Origin: Plebeiibacterium sediminum
GTDB taxonomy: Bacteria > Bacteroidota > Bacteroidia > Bacteroidales > Marinilabiliaceae
DNA: 64,000 nucleotides
Assembly: GCF_026013605.1 (NCBI RefSeq)
Contig: NZ_JAPDPJ010000004.1
Coordinates: forward strand, 98,683 to 162,682
Direction: 5' to 3'
Part shown: positions 10,201 through 19,317 of the stretch, in pieces
How the letters are laid out: every line of letters begins with the position of its first letter
Numbering within the stretch: the stretch's first letter is position 1
Position numbers and translations under genes: made by a program
The notes under the pieces: model-generated
What the model saw: the letters and a program-made list of their open reading frames with translations, nothing else
What the model was told of the DNA's origin: nothing
Database searches by the model: none

Positions 10201-11345
10201 TTGACATGATATAAACCGTCACCATCTGTTCCAATCCATATATCCTTACTGTTGGCATCTATGCTGGTAATAGAACTCGATCCAATACTATTTTCTTTAA
10301 TAGTACTATAACCATAATTGATAAAAATTTCAGGGGATTCCGGGATTAAGTAAACGCCTTTTTGATAAATACCAAGCCATATATTACCTGCTTTATCTTC
10401 AATAATTGTATGAACTTTACTTTTCTGAAAGTCAAAAGAAGTATTTGAAGAAATATAAGTTTCCAGAAGATTTGTTTTCCTATTTAATATTTTTAATCCT
10501 GAGCCATCAGTGCCTACCCATAACCTATTTTTTGAATCAAGTAAAATATGTTTTACGGGTAGCGCTTTTTCATTTTTGTTAGCGGAATTAATTTGTTCAA
10601 TTACACCGGTCTTTTTATTTAACTTGGCTAATCCACCATTTAAAAAGCCGATATAAATATATCCTTCATCATCGCCAGTGATACATGACACTTCATTACT
10701 GGGTAGGGAATTATCAGAGTTTATATTCTCTCTATAATGAGTAATTTCATCAGTTGTAGGATTGTAGGCAATTAAACCATTATCTTTTGAACCAATCCAT
10801 AAAATATGATCAGAATCTTCATAAATGTACTCCAGGAGTTCTGCATTTAAACGATTATTAATATTTATTGGAATGTTTGCTTTATAAGTGTCCTTATCTA
10901 TGTGAATTAATCCATTTCCTGAAGTTGTAAGCCATAAATCTCCATTTGAAGCTTCTAATATGCATGATATATTAATATGTATGGTTGGATCAATTATTGG
11001 TAGCTTAATTTCAGTAAGGGATTCTTTTTCATGGCTGTATATTTGGAGTGCATTTATTTGTGCAACCCATAAATTACCTTTTTTATCTTCGGTAATAGCT
11101 GTAATAAAATTGTTTTTAAGTGAATTCTGCTGGTTTGATTTGGAATATGCTTTAAAGTTGATACCATCAAATCGGTTTAACCCATCTTCTGTTGCAACCC
11201 AAATAAAGCCTTGGTGATCTTGATATAACTCATTGATTAAACTATTTGATAAACCATCGTTTGAATCAAAAAGCTTTTTCTTTTGTGAGAATACCAAAAA
11301 TGGTACTGATAAAAAGAGTATGACCAGATATATTTTAAGAGACAT
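7248..11345 (-). CDS. Hybrid two-component system regulator (HTCS-2), likely xylan-locus activator
   Basis: A 1365-residue HTCS with a signal peptide (1-20), a propeller of repeated NIWLG/LWVGT blades (about 22-690), a Y_Y_Y domain (about 700-785) and a membrane helix (about 793-812). HisKA carries H836 in NISHEIKTPLSL, the HATPase has VIFNLLSNAFKFTP, DTGIGIKESD and GTGIGLHLSK, the receiver domain has D1151 in IISDIMMPRMDG, and an AraC-type HTH ends it (about 1255-1355). All catalytic motifs are intact. It is transcribed divergently from the GH67 gene across a 300-bp gap that holds four 21-bp-spaced TGTWAC boxes. This arrangement makes it the best candidate activator of the xylan locus; that assignment is inference. 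It is similar in layout to HTCS-1 but clearly divergent in sequence. Confidence 0.95.
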   Translation of the reverse strand: MSLKIYLVILFLSVPFLVFSQKKKLFDSNDGLSNSLINELYQDHQGFIWVATEDGLNRFDGINFKAYSKSNQQNSLKNNFITAITEDKKGNLWVAQINALQIYSHEKESLTEIKLPIIDPTIHINISCILEASNGDLWLTTSGNGLIHIDKDTYKANIPININNRLNAELLEYIYEDSDHILWIGSKDNGLIAYNPTTDEITHYRENINSDNSLPSNEVSCITGDDEGYIYIGFLNGGLAKLNKKTGVIEQINSANKNEKALPVKHILLDSKNRLWVGTDGSGLKILNRKTNLLETYISSNTSFDFQKSKVHTIIEDKAGNIWLGIYQKGVYLIPESPEIFINYGYSTIKENSIGSSSITSIDANSKDIWIGTDGDGLYHVKRNSNTITHLPLKDRTGNLLGQNILTIYNDSNQNLWAGRYINGLIVYDKSSQTFKTYNDRFDRPKDNLFNNITAIQKLNDDQLILASLGNGIGRFNIKSKIFQPGLGIPDSLNKQIPQWVISLFIDNDENIWFGTYVGLYCINIKENKLTHFSEENGLLKNNTVNCIQSDSKNNIWIGTYDGLVKLDPKTFKTKIYNTENGICNNSICAIAEDEYEQLWISTHHGLSRFNPKDESFTNYYSYDGIQANEFSRMAVCKTKENELFFGGINGITQIKRDYLNYSHHLDDVLLTEFSLSNKNIKIGDKTGNHTILNKSIVLADTVRIREEDNVFTLGFTSTEIATQTRVNYEYTMKGFDLEWHKTDAQNRRATYTNLNHGIYKFYVRGVYKDQYSTPRELTIIIYPPWYKTFWAKLLWTVFVGLFFYAIVLFYMEKVRHQQSEKVNEMKMQFFINISHEIKTPLSLIIDPLEKLLQTDPDAKTSRLYKLMQQNAYRLLRLVGQMMDIRKIDKGQILMKYQSTNIYNFINQLASSYETFAQDKNIKLSVDTVDPDIEVWIDTLNFEKVIFNLLSNAFKFTPSDGSIEINISRETIANKTSHIHDYIKIDVSDTGIGIKESDQQRIFDRFYQANSEETRHAGGTGIGLHLSKSLVNLHKGELTVTNRKDQQGSVFTILLPVGNKHLPKEDLLTQSNVLPTPGKIIPFESQSKKADSEDKTKPKTHYKIMVVDDEVDIRNYLVTELSPYYKIVACEDGQKAHSIVIDEKPDLIISDIMMPRMDGITLCKRIKSNILTNHIPVILLTALSKEEDKNEGIETGADMYLIKPFNTEFLKKIIDNILENRSRIYQKLQPKAELEIDNIEQESHNEVLLQKVMTVIKNKIGDSDLNVEILADEIGISRVHMHRKLKELTNQSARDLIKNIRMKQAAYLLTTQKTNISEVAYAVGFTNLSHFSKSFKTYYGVSPKEYILKQHKIIDPSDLEDDENN

Positions 11346-11422
11346 GTTTTCACATTTTTTTCACAAGTCCTAAAGTAGAAAAAAATGTTAAAAATTCGCT
11401 CAAATAGGCTTATTAAAGCGCT

Positions 11423-11493
11423 AATGTTACAAAGAGAAAAGGAAATGTTACAAATAGAATAGTAGCTGTAACGAAAAGAAAAACCATTGTAAC
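11423..11493 (+). repeat. Four direct TGTWAC boxes at exact 21-bp spacing (candidate HTCS operator array)
   Basis: TGTTAC occurs at 11425-11430 and 11446-11451, and TGTAAC at 11467-11472 and 11488-11493. The start-to-start distance is 21 bp in all three steps, which places every box on the same face of the helix two turns apart. The first two units share AATGTTACAAA, and the first three have purine-rich tails after the box. The last box lies 37 bp upstream of a TATATTTG element, a position suited to an activator. Binding by HTCS-2 is inference. Confidence 0.65.
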
Positions 11494-11524
11494 TAGTGGA
11501 CTACAGAGTTTTTTAGAACTGTTT

Positions 11525-11532
11525 TATATTTG
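11525..11532 (+). promoter_or_regulatory. Candidate -7 element of the GH67/SusCD promoter
   Basis: TATATTTG matches the Bacteroidota -7 consensus TAnnTTTG exactly. No convincing TTTG -33 element is seen at the expected distance, which fits an activator-dependent promoter. The predicted transcript would start near 11538 and leave a leader of about 105 nt. Confidence 0.5.
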
Positions 11533-11645
11533 TTTGTATAAATTAACGCATTTGAACACATTTTAATATTAAACACACTAAAGTGTAAAATAGATGTTAA
11601 AATCAAAATTGTAAGTTTAAGCTTGTTTTAATAAAAATATTCAGT

Positions 11646-13796
11646 ATGTATAATAAAGCTCTCATAGTAATTTTGTTGGTTTTGGTTTCTACAAGCCTGT
11701 GTACTCCAGCTACAGGTCAAACAAAAATTGACGGATCACAATTATGGTTTACAAATACAGAGTTAAATGCAGAAACTATAAAAGCATGTCCTGATTATAT
11801 TTATTTGTCTCAAAAATCAGAAACATATAATATTATTAAAAAGGAGTTGCAGGATAATCTAAACACTTTGTTTAACAAAGATGTGAAGGTTATTAAAAAA
11901 TTGAAACCAGGTAGTTTATGTGTTGGAACTACAGCACAAAAAAATCTAACCACTTATTTTTCTGATAGTGAATTAAAAGAATTAGGAAATGATGGTTTTA
12001 TTATCAGAACTGTTAAAAATAATAATACAATTATAATTGCCAATACAGAAATAGGTGCCCTTTACGGTACTTATCATTACATAAGATTACTTCAGACTTC
12101 AAAAGATGATTTAGTTAATCTTAATATTGTTGAAGTTCCTTCTTATGACAGAAGATTACTAAATCACTGGGATAATCTAAATGGAACTGTTGAAAGAGGA
12201 TATGCAGGGCATTCATTATGGCAATGGGATGAACTTCCAGCAACAATAAGTCCAAGATATGAAGCTTATGCCAGAGCAAATGCGTCAATAGGAATAAACG
12301 GATCTGTACTTAACAACGTAAATGCTAGTCCAGATATACTAAAAACAGAATATTTAAACAAAGTTTCAGTAATAGCAAAAGTGTTCAGGCCATATGGTAT
12401 CAAAGTATATCTATCTGTAAATTTTGCTTCGCCAAGTGTAATTGGTGGTTTATCAGATGCTAATCCTAAAAGTGCAGATGTTATTCAGTGGTGGAAAGAT
12501 AAAGCAAAAGAAATTTACACGATAATACCTGATTTTGGAGGCTTTTTAGTAAAAGCAAATTCCGAAGGTCAACCTGGTCCTAATGATTACGGCTGTACTC
12601 ATGCTGACGGTGCCAATATGTTAGCTGATGCATTACAGCCTTATGGAGGAATTGTTATGTGGAGGGCTTTTGTTTATAATCCTAAAGGAAATGACAGAGC
12701 GAAACAATCGTATGATGAGTTTATGCCATTGGATGGTCAGTTCAGAAGTAATGTGATTATACAGGTTAAAAATGGTCCGGTTGATTTTCAGCCTCGCGAA
12801 CCAATTAGCTCTTTATTTGGACAAATGAAGCATACAACTCTAATGCCCGAACTTCAAATAACAAAGGAGTATTTAGGTTTTTCTGATCACCTAAGTTTTT
12901 TAGGAACGTTGTTTAAGGAATTTTTGGATACGGATACTTATACCGAAGGAAGAAATACAACTGTGAGTAAAGTTACTGATGGAAGTGTATTTAATGATTC
13001 TATCACAGCGATTGCAGGTGTTGCAAATATAGGTTTAGATACAAACTGGTGTGGTCATCATTTTGCACAAGCCAATTGGTATGTTTTCGGAAAATTAGCA
13101 TGGAATAATCAGTTATCGGTAAGAGATGTTGCTAAAGAATGGTTAATGCAAACCTTTTCTCATGATGAGGATTTTGTTTCATCGATGAGTCGTGTGATGA
13201 TGGAATCAAGAGAGGCTGTTGTAAATTATATGACTCCATTAGGACTTCATCATTTGATGGGCTGGGGGCATCATTACGGACCAGAACCCTGGTGTGTAAT
13301 TGAAGGCGCGCGTCCGGATTGGTTACCTACATATTATCATAAAGCAGATAGTATTGGTCTCGGTTTCAACAGATCTTCTACAGGAACAAATGCCGTAGCG
13401 CAATATGCCGAACCACTAAAATCTGTATACGATGATCCAAAACTTTGCCCGGAAGAATTACTGTTATGGTTCCATCATTTACCATGGGATTATGAATTAA
13501 ACAATGGTAAGGATTTATGGACGGAACTATGCTATCGCTATAATCTTGGAGTTGAACAAGCACAGCAGTTTGAAGAAACATGGAATACTTTACAAAACAA
13601 AGTGGATATGGATAGATTTAAGGAAGTACAACAAAAATTAGCTACTCAGGTTCGGGAAGCAATTTGGTGGAGAGACGCATGTGTTCTTTACTTTCAAACC
13701 TTTTCGGATAGACCTATTCCTCATGAACTTTTTAAACCGGTTCATAAATTGGAAGATCTTAAAAAATTAAAATTTAATATGACACACCATAATTAG
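11646..13796 (+). CDS. aguA: GH67 alpha-glucuronidase, secreted
   Basis: The 716-residue protein removes (4-O-methyl)glucuronic acid from the non-reducing end xylose of glucuronoxylo-oligosaccharides. A signal peptide ends near TPATGQ (about residue 25), so it is probably periplasmic. The N-terminal domain (about 30-145) is followed by the catalytic barrel, with YEAYARANASIGINGSVLN, VYLSVNFASP and VKANSEGQPGP; E307 in the last motif matches the family's general acid. The C-terminal helical domain contains HHLMGWGHHYGP and DWLPTYYHKADS, both GH67 hallmarks. The length is normal. It leads the transcription unit followed by SusC and SusD, immediately downstream of the 21-bp repeat array. Confidence 0.95.
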   Translation: MYNKALIVILLVLVSTSLCTPATGQTKIDGSQLWFTNTELNAETIKACPDYIYLSQKSETYNIIKKELQDNLNTLFNKDVKVIKKLKPGSLCVGTTAQKNLTTYFSDSELKELGNDGFIIRTVKNNNTIIIANTEIGALYGTYHYIRLLQTSKDDLVNLNIVEVPSYDRRLLNHWDNLNGTVERGYAGHSLWQWDELPATISPRYEAYARANASIGINGSVLNNVNASPDILKTEYLNKVSVIAKVFRPYGIKVYLSVNFASPSVIGGLSDANPKSADVIQWWKDKAKEIYTIIPDFGGFLVKANSEGQPGPNDYGCTHADGANMLADALQPYGGIVMWRAFVYNPKGNDRAKQSYDEFMPLDGQFRSNVIIQVKNGPVDFQPREPISSLFGQMKHTTLMPELQITKEYLGFSDHLSFLGTLFKEFLDTDTYTEGRNTTVSKVTDGSVFNDSITAIAGVANIGLDTNWCGHHFAQANWYVFGKLAWNNQLSVRDVAKEWLMQTFSHDEDFVSSMSRVMMESREAVVNYMTPLGLHHLMGWGHHYGPEPWCVIEGARPDWLPTYYHKADSIGLGFNRSSTGTNAVAQYAEPLKSVYDDPKLCPEELLLWFHHLPWDYELNNGKDLWTELCYRYNLGVEQAQQFEETWNTLQNKVDMDRFKEVQQKLATQVREAIWWRDACVLYFQTFSDRPIPHELFKPVHKLEDLKKLKFNMTHHN

Positions 13797-13822
13797 TTTA
13801 ATTAATAATCAAATTGTTTTTT

Positions 13823-16800
13823 ATGAAAAAAAGAAGTCTACATTGGAAAGAAATAATGACTACGTTATTTTTCTTTCTATCAATACATTTTGTTGCCATG
13901 GCACAAAATGTGACAGTTCAGGGAACGGTTTCTGATGTTAAAGGAGAACCATTACCAGGTGTTAGTATCATTCTTGAAGGTACAACACAAGGAACAATTA
14001 CAAATTTCGATGGAAAATATTCTATTGAGGTTCCATCTGATGCACAATTAACATTTCAATTTATAGGTTTTAACAGCCAGGTTATAGCTGTTAATGGACA
14101 AACAACAATCAATGTTACTCTTGAAGAGGATGTAGTTGGTATTGATGAGGTTGTTGTTGTTGGTTATGGTACACAAAGAAAGGAAGCTGTTACCGGATCG
14201 GTGGCAAATATGAAAGGTGAAGAAATGAGAAGTGTACCTGCAGCAAACGTATCTCAATCATTACAAGGTAGAGTTGCTGGTGTTCAAATGGCTCAAACTT
14301 CATCTAAACCAGGATCTGTAATGCAGATTCGTATTCGTGGTACTCGTTCTTTAAATGCCGATAATGATCCGTTGGTAGTATTAGATGGAATTCCATTTGC
14401 AGGTTCTATTGCTGATATTAACCCAAGTGATATTAAAAGTGTAGATATCTTAAAAGATGCTTCTGCTACTGCTATTTATGGTTCTCGTGGTGCTAATGGT
14501 GTGATCTTAATTACAACTAATAAAGGTTATAAAGGTGAAAAAGCTACCGTAACATACAATGGATATTATGGAATGAAATCGACAATCAAATATCCAATGA
14601 TGAATGGAGATCAGTTGATGAAATTAAGAACTGCAGCTGATATTTATGGTATGGGAGAAGATGAGGCTGAAGGTATAAATACGGATTGGCAGGATGAATT
14701 ATATAGATCTGCAGCAGTTACAAGTCATGATATTGGTGTTTCTGGAGGTAGTGAAAAAGGAAATTACAGTGCTGGTTTAGGTTATTATAAAGATGAGTCA
14801 CCAATTCCTTTACAAGATTATGAACGTATTTCTTTACGTGCTTCTTTAGATCAGGAGATTGGTAAATATTTCCGTGTTGGTTTATCTACAACAAACAACT
14901 ATTCAACAATGAATGGTGCTAATTTAGGATTATATAGCACTTTGAGTATGTCTCCTCTTGCTTCTCCATATAACGAAGATGGAACTATTGATCCAGTGAT
15001 TTCAATGCCTCTTGATAACAACTGGGCATATACAGAGAAAACACTAAATGATTTAGGGGATAAATATAAGAATCAAACAAGAGCTCTTGGTACATACAAT
15101 AATGTATACGGTGAAGTAAAAATTCCTGGTGTAGAAGGATTGAAATATAGAATGAACCTTGGTTTAAACTTACGTTTAGAAAATTACGGTAATTACAGAG
15201 GTCAGGGAATCTTTACTGATCAGGTTGACCGCGTTTCTGAGGCATCTATTAGCAATTCATTAAAAACTAATTGGGCTGTTGAAAACATTATTACCTATGA
15301 TAAAACTATTGGAAAGCATAATTTCAACGTAGTTGCATTATATTCTGCTGAAGAAACCATGTATACAAAATCTGGATCATCAGCAAAAGACATTCCTTCT
15401 GATCACTTCCAGTTTTACAACTTAAATGTAGCCGCAGGTGAAAAGACATTAAGTGATGGTGATTACTACAAAAGTGGTTTAACTTCATATATGGGTCGTG
15501 TAATGTACGCCTATGATAATAAATATATGTTATCGGCAACAGTTCGTACTGATGGTGCTTCTGTTTTAGCTTCAGGACACGAATGGCATACTTATCCTGC
15601 AGTAAGTGCTGGATGGAATATTAAAAATGAGCCATTTATGGAATCAATTACTGCAATCGATATGTTAAAGCTTCGTGTTGGTTATGGAGAAACTTCTAAC
15701 CAGGCAATTGCACCTTATGCAACACTAGGAAGTTTAGCAGATAGAAAATATAATTTCAACGACTTATACACAACTGGTTATTATGTAAATCAAGTACCTA
15801 ATGATGCTTTAGGTTGGGAGTATTCTGAAACATGGAACTATGGTGCTGATTTTACATTGTTGAATGGTAGACTTTCTGGTACATTAGAATATTATATTAC
15901 CAAAACAAAAGATGTATTGTTAGAAGTTAACCTACCACAGACAGCTGGTGTAGATAGCTACTGGGCTAATATTGGAGAGACTCAAAATAAAGGTTTTGAA
16001 CTTTCATTAAACGGTACCATCATTGACAATAAGAATGGATGGTCATGGGATGCAGGTTTTAACTTGTATGCAAACAGAAACAAACTAGTAAAATTAGATT
16101 CTGGGCAGAAAGAAAATACTGGACAATGGTGGTTCGTAGGTGAGCCTATCGATGTGATTTATGATTACAAAAGAGAAGGATTATGGCAAGCTGATGATCC
16201 ATATCTAGATATTCTTGAACCAGGAGGTGATGTAGGTATGATTAAAGTACAATATACCGGAGAGTATAATGCAGATGGAACTCCAGTAAGAGCAATCGGT
16301 CCAGATGATCAGCAGGTAATTAATATTGAGCCTAAATTTGAAGGTGGTTTTAACACAAGAGTAGCTTATAAAAACTTAGATCTTACTGCTGTAGGAGCAT
16401 TTAGAAATGGAGGTACACTGATTAGTACATTACATTCTTCTTCAGGTTACTTAAATATGTTATCAGGTAGAAGAAATAATGTTGATGTTGATTATTGGAC
16501 AGAAAGCAATACTGATGCAAGATATCCAAATCCTGCTGCTGTAAGAAGTGGTGATAATCCAAAATATGGATCAACACTTGGATATTTCAAATCATCATAT
16601 ATGAAAGTTAGATCCATCACATTAGGATATAATCTATCCAAAAGTACATTGTTGAAAAATTCAGGAATTAGTAAGCTTAGAGTTTATGCAACTGTAACAA
16701 ATCCATTTGTAATGTTCTCTCCATTTAAAAAGGCAACAGGTCTTGATCCGGAAAGTAACTCTTATGGTAATGAAAACGCTGCAACAACAGAAACTTACAA

Positions 16801-16876
16801 AAAGCGCCTTTTAACAGTTGGTACAAACACACCAACTACCAGAAACTTTTTAATAGGACTTAACTTAACATTTTAA
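13823..16876 (+). CDS. SusC-like TonB-dependent oligosaccharide transporter (xylan locus)
   Basis: A 1017-residue outer-membrane transporter from ATG 13823; a TTG three codons earlier is unlikely to be used. A signal peptide ends near AMAQ, followed by a carboxypeptidase-D-like beta-sandwich (VQGTVSDVKGEPLPGVSIIL), a TonB-box-like EVVVVGYGTQRKE, a plug with SVDILKDASATAIYGSRGA, and a beta-barrel ending in LIGLNLTF with the usual terminal Phe. It forms the transport pore with the SusD-like lipoprotein encoded 5 bp downstream, energised by TonB-ExbBD. Context with GH67, GH10 and GH115 indicates glucuronoxylo-oligosaccharides as cargo (inference). Confidence 0.95.
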   Translation: MKKRSLHWKEIMTTLFFFLSIHFVAMAQNVTVQGTVSDVKGEPLPGVSIILEGTTQGTITNFDGKYSIEVPSDAQLTFQFIGFNSQVIAVNGQTTINVTLEEDVVGIDEVVVVGYGTQRKEAVTGSVANMKGEEMRSVPAANVSQSLQGRVAGVQMAQTSSKPGSVMQIRIRGTRSLNADNDPLVVLDGIPFAGSIADINPSDIKSVDILKDASATAIYGSRGANGVILITTNKGYKGEKATVTYNGYYGMKSTIKYPMMNGDQLMKLRTAADIYGMGEDEAEGINTDWQDELYRSAAVTSHDIGVSGGSEKGNYSAGLGYYKDESPIPLQDYERISLRASLDQEIGKYFRVGLSTTNNYSTMNGANLGLYSTLSMSPLASPYNEDGTIDPVISMPLDNNWAYTEKTLNDLGDKYKNQTRALGTYNNVYGEVKIPGVEGLKYRMNLGLNLRLENYGNYRGQGIFTDQVDRVSEASISNSLKTNWAVENIITYDKTIGKHNFNVVALYSAEETMYTKSGSSAKDIPSDHFQFYNLNVAAGEKTLSDGDYYKSGLTSYMGRVMYAYDNKYMLSATVRTDGASVLASGHEWHTYPAVSAGWNIKNEPFMESITAIDMLKLRVGYGETSNQAIAPYATLGSLADRKYNFNDLYTTGYYVNQVPNDALGWEYSETWNYGADFTLLNGRLSGTLEYYITKTKDVLLEVNLPQTAGVDSYWANIGETQNKGFELSLNGTIIDNKNGWSWDAGFNLYANRNKLVKLDSGQKENTGQWWFVGEPIDVIYDYKREGLWQADDPYLDILEPGGDVGMIKVQYTGEYNADGTPVRAIGPDDQQVINIEPKFEGGFNTRVAYKNLDLTAVGAFRNGGTLISTLHSSSGYLNMLSGRRNNVDVDYWTESNTDARYPNPAAVRSGDNPKYGSTLGYFKSSYMKVRSITLGYNLSKSTLLKNSGISKLRVYATVTNPFVMFSPFKKATGLDPESNSYGNENAATTETYKKRLLTVGTNTPTTRNFLIGLNLTF

Positions 16877-16881
16877 TCACG

Positions 16882-18969
16882 ATGAAGATGAATAAATTAA
16901 ATATAAAAGCTACTATAGGAGCTGTTTTAATGACAATGTTCCTAATGTCCTGCTCAGATATTTTAGAAGAACAGCCACGCGATAAGTATGAGCCTAGTTA
17001 TTTTTCTACAGAAGGTGGTATTAATGCGGGTATAACTTCACTATATGCCAATTTAAGAGATATCTATGGACAAGCGTATTATTATAATACATTAGAAACA
17101 GGAACTGACGAATATACTTATGCTCAAAGTGCTGACCAGAACTTTAAAGTAATGGATTTGACAGGTGAAGGTGAAATTTCATCAGAAACAAGTAGATCAG
17201 ATGTATTATGGGGTGCCTCATTTAGAAATATTAATACAGCTAGTGGAATTATAGAAAATGCTGAGGCTGTTGGTACTTTTTCTGATGCCTTAATTGCAGA
17301 AGCAAGATTCTTCAGAGCATTCGATTATTTTGCATTAGTTCAAACTTTTGGTGGGGTTCCTTTAGATTTAGGAGCAGGAGAATTAATGTTCAATACTTCT
17401 CCATTAAGAACTTCAGTGCGTAATACAGTTTCAGAGGTATATACAAAAGCTATCTTTCCTGATTTGGTAAAAGCTGTAAATGATCTACCTGACGAAGGTC
17501 GTGTAACTGGTGGTGTTACAAAAACAGTAGCTCGTTTATATCTTTCTAAAGCGTATCTTACTTATGCTTGGTGGTTAGAAAATCCTAACAATATTCCTAC
17601 TTACCCAGAAACAAGTAGAGTAGATCCTGATGGTCACGATGCTTCATGGTATTACCAACAAGCTTATGATGTGGCTACAGAAGGAATTGATAATCCTGGT
17701 AATTTTGGTTTACAACCAACTTATTATGATGTGCATTTAGGTAGCAACGATAGAAATAATGAGATCTTATTATATGCAGACCGCACAGAAGATAGTGAAG
17801 AATATAACGGAGCTAGTTTAACTTATAGTGGAGCTGGTACTGGAGATAACTGTGCTGTATGGATGGTAACATGGAACTATACAGAAATTAGAAGTTCAAG
17901 TGCCGCTGGAGCAAATATTGATTTTTATGATATTGCCGGACTATCACAAACAAGTGCTGCGACCAGTTTTAATCAATTACTTTCTAATCATGGAGGTACT
18001 TGGAGTAGCACTTCATCTGTAAAAAGAGAAGCAGCTCAGGATTTTGGCCGACCATGGACAAGGATGGCTCCAACTATTGGTGCAATTACAAATACCTTTG
18101 CTGATAAAACTAATGACTCACGATATGATGGAACTTTTGTAACTTGTTATAGAGGTAATTGGCAAAAAGGAGGGGATACCTATGAATTTGCATATAATTC
18201 TCATAATATGCCAATTGCAATGGATGAACCAGTTCTTACATTTTTAGATGAGATTCCTGCAATCTCGGTTCGTTATCCTACGGAAGGAAAGTTTGTGAAT
18301 GAAAATAATGCAGAAGAATCACTTTTTGATCCAACAGGTATTGGAGCAGGAATTCTACCTGATAGATCAGATTGGGTTATTCCACCAAATGCAATAAGCA
18401 GAAAAAAATACCCAGGATTATGGAAATTAGGAACTTATCGTACTGATAATAATGGTGGTTTAGGTGCACCTAATGGTGGTATTACACGTCCATTTAATAT
18501 TGCTAAATTTTCAGAACTATATTTTATTGCAGCAGAAGCAGCAGTTAAAGGTGCAGCTACAACAGCAGGAAAGAGTGCTCGTGACTTGATCAATGTTATT
18601 AGAGCACGAGCTGGTAAATGGCGCTACTATAATAAAAATAGAGAAGAAAGAGTTGAAGATAATAGTCAGGCTATGATGGATGCAACACCTGCAATAGTTG
18701 ATATTGATTATATCTTACAAGAACGTTCTCGTGAGTATTTTGGGGAAGGTTACAGATGGTTTGATTTAGTTAGAACGCAAAAATGGTCAGAAGTTGCAGC
18801 AACCTATGAAATAGCAGGAAGTTCTAAGTATGATCATGTAGCAGAAACTCATACCAGAAGTATTCAGCCATATCTATATTTAAGACCTATTCCTAGAGGT
18901 CAATTAGACAGAATGACAATGACTGAAGCAGAAAAAGCAGAATACCAGAATCCTGGTTATGCAAACTAA
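16882..18969 (+). CDS. SusD-like surface glycan-binding lipoprotein (xylan locus)
   Basis: The 695-residue lipoprotein has a lipobox-like LMSC near residue 24 and the SusD/RagB features: an N-terminal TPR-type helical part (GITSLYANLRDIYG, ALIAEARFFRAFDYFALVQ) and the C-terminal LINVIRARAGKW, ILQERSREYFGEGYRWFDL and YLYLRPIPRGQL signatures. It caps the SusC pore and binds glycan. It is longer than typical SusD proteins (about 500-600 residues), with a long Ser/Gly/Thr-rich middle. It starts 5 bp after SusC and is followed by a strong terminator, so GH67-SusC-SusD forms a defined unit. Confidence 0.95.
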   Translation: MKMNKLNIKATIGAVLMTMFLMSCSDILEEQPRDKYEPSYFSTEGGINAGITSLYANLRDIYGQAYYYNTLETGTDEYTYAQSADQNFKVMDLTGEGEISSETSRSDVLWGASFRNINTASGIIENAEAVGTFSDALIAEARFFRAFDYFALVQTFGGVPLDLGAGELMFNTSPLRTSVRNTVSEVYTKAIFPDLVKAVNDLPDEGRVTGGVTKTVARLYLSKAYLTYAWWLENPNNIPTYPETSRVDPDGHDASWYYQQAYDVATEGIDNPGNFGLQPTYYDVHLGSNDRNNEILLYADRTEDSEEYNGASLTYSGAGTGDNCAVWMVTWNYTEIRSSSAAGANIDFYDIAGLSQTSAATSFNQLLSNHGGTWSSTSSVKREAAQDFGRPWTRMAPTIGAITNTFADKTNDSRYDGTFVTCYRGNWQKGGDTYEFAYNSHNMPIAMDEPVLTFLDEIPAISVRYPTEGKFVNENNAEESLFDPTGIGAGILPDRSDWVIPPNAISRKKYPGLWKLGTYRTDNNGGLGAPNGGITRPFNIAKFSELYFIAAEAAVKGAATTAGKSARDLINVIRARAGKWRYYNKNREERVEDNSQAMMDATPAIVDIDYILQERSREYFGEGYRWFDLVRTQKWSEVAATYEIAGSSKYDHVAETHTRSIQPYLYLRPIPRGQLDRMTMTEAEKAEYQNPGYAN

Positions 18970-19317
18970 AAAGATTTAAATAACTCATTGATATGGAGTA
19001 GCTACATTTATTTTGTAGCTACTCCTTTTAAACTCAAATCTTAAAATCAATCAGAAAAAATGAGTAGAACAGATTAGTTCTTAGAATGGAAGAACTATGG
19101 CAATAAAATACCCAACCTATTGAAAGTATTGATAAGATTAGCCAAATGTGATTTGTAGAAAATAATTATCAGGTAATACATACGAAGTGGAATACATGTA
19201 ACTAAAAGGAAGGGGTTCTTTATAAAGCATAAAATATTAATCCACAATTGTGTATTTACGAATGATAGTTTTTCAGGTTAGTTTATCAATAAAAACTAAT
19301 AAGATAAAATATACAAA
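18970..19317 (+). promoter_or_regulatory. Intergenic region between SusD and MFS-1: terminator plus leader
   Basis: After the terminator there are about 290 bp without a gene. A single TGTAAC followed by TAAAAGGAAGG (19197-19213) resembles the third box of the 21-bp array upstream of GH67 (TGTAACGAAAAGAAAAA). This suggests the same regulator could act here. No clear TAnnTTTG element was found, so the promoter of the downstream operon is not located. Confidence 0.4.
18995..19029 (+). terminator. Strong intrinsic terminator after SusD
   Basis: A perfect 12-bp stem (GGAGTAGCTACA, 18995-19006, with its complement at 19014-19025), a 7-nt loop and a TTTT run. It closes the GH67-SusC-SusD unit and implies a separate or read-through-controlled transcript for the enzyme genes downstream. 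Confidence 0.85.

Larger units (their letters stand above)
11346..11645. promoter_or_regulatory. Divergent control region between HTCS-2 and the xylan locus
   Basis: This 300-bp AT-rich gap has no gene. It contains four TGTWAC boxes at constant spacing (11425, 11446, 11467, 11488) and a TATATTTG -7-type element (11525-11532), annotated separately. About 110 bp remain between the -7 element and the GH67 ATG, an untranslated leader with no obvious structure. Confidence 0.7.

Noticed and set aside
10299..10310. ATAGTACTAT resembling the AraR half-sites
   Set aside because: The half-sites overlap with no spacer and the sequence lies within the coding region of HTCS-2.
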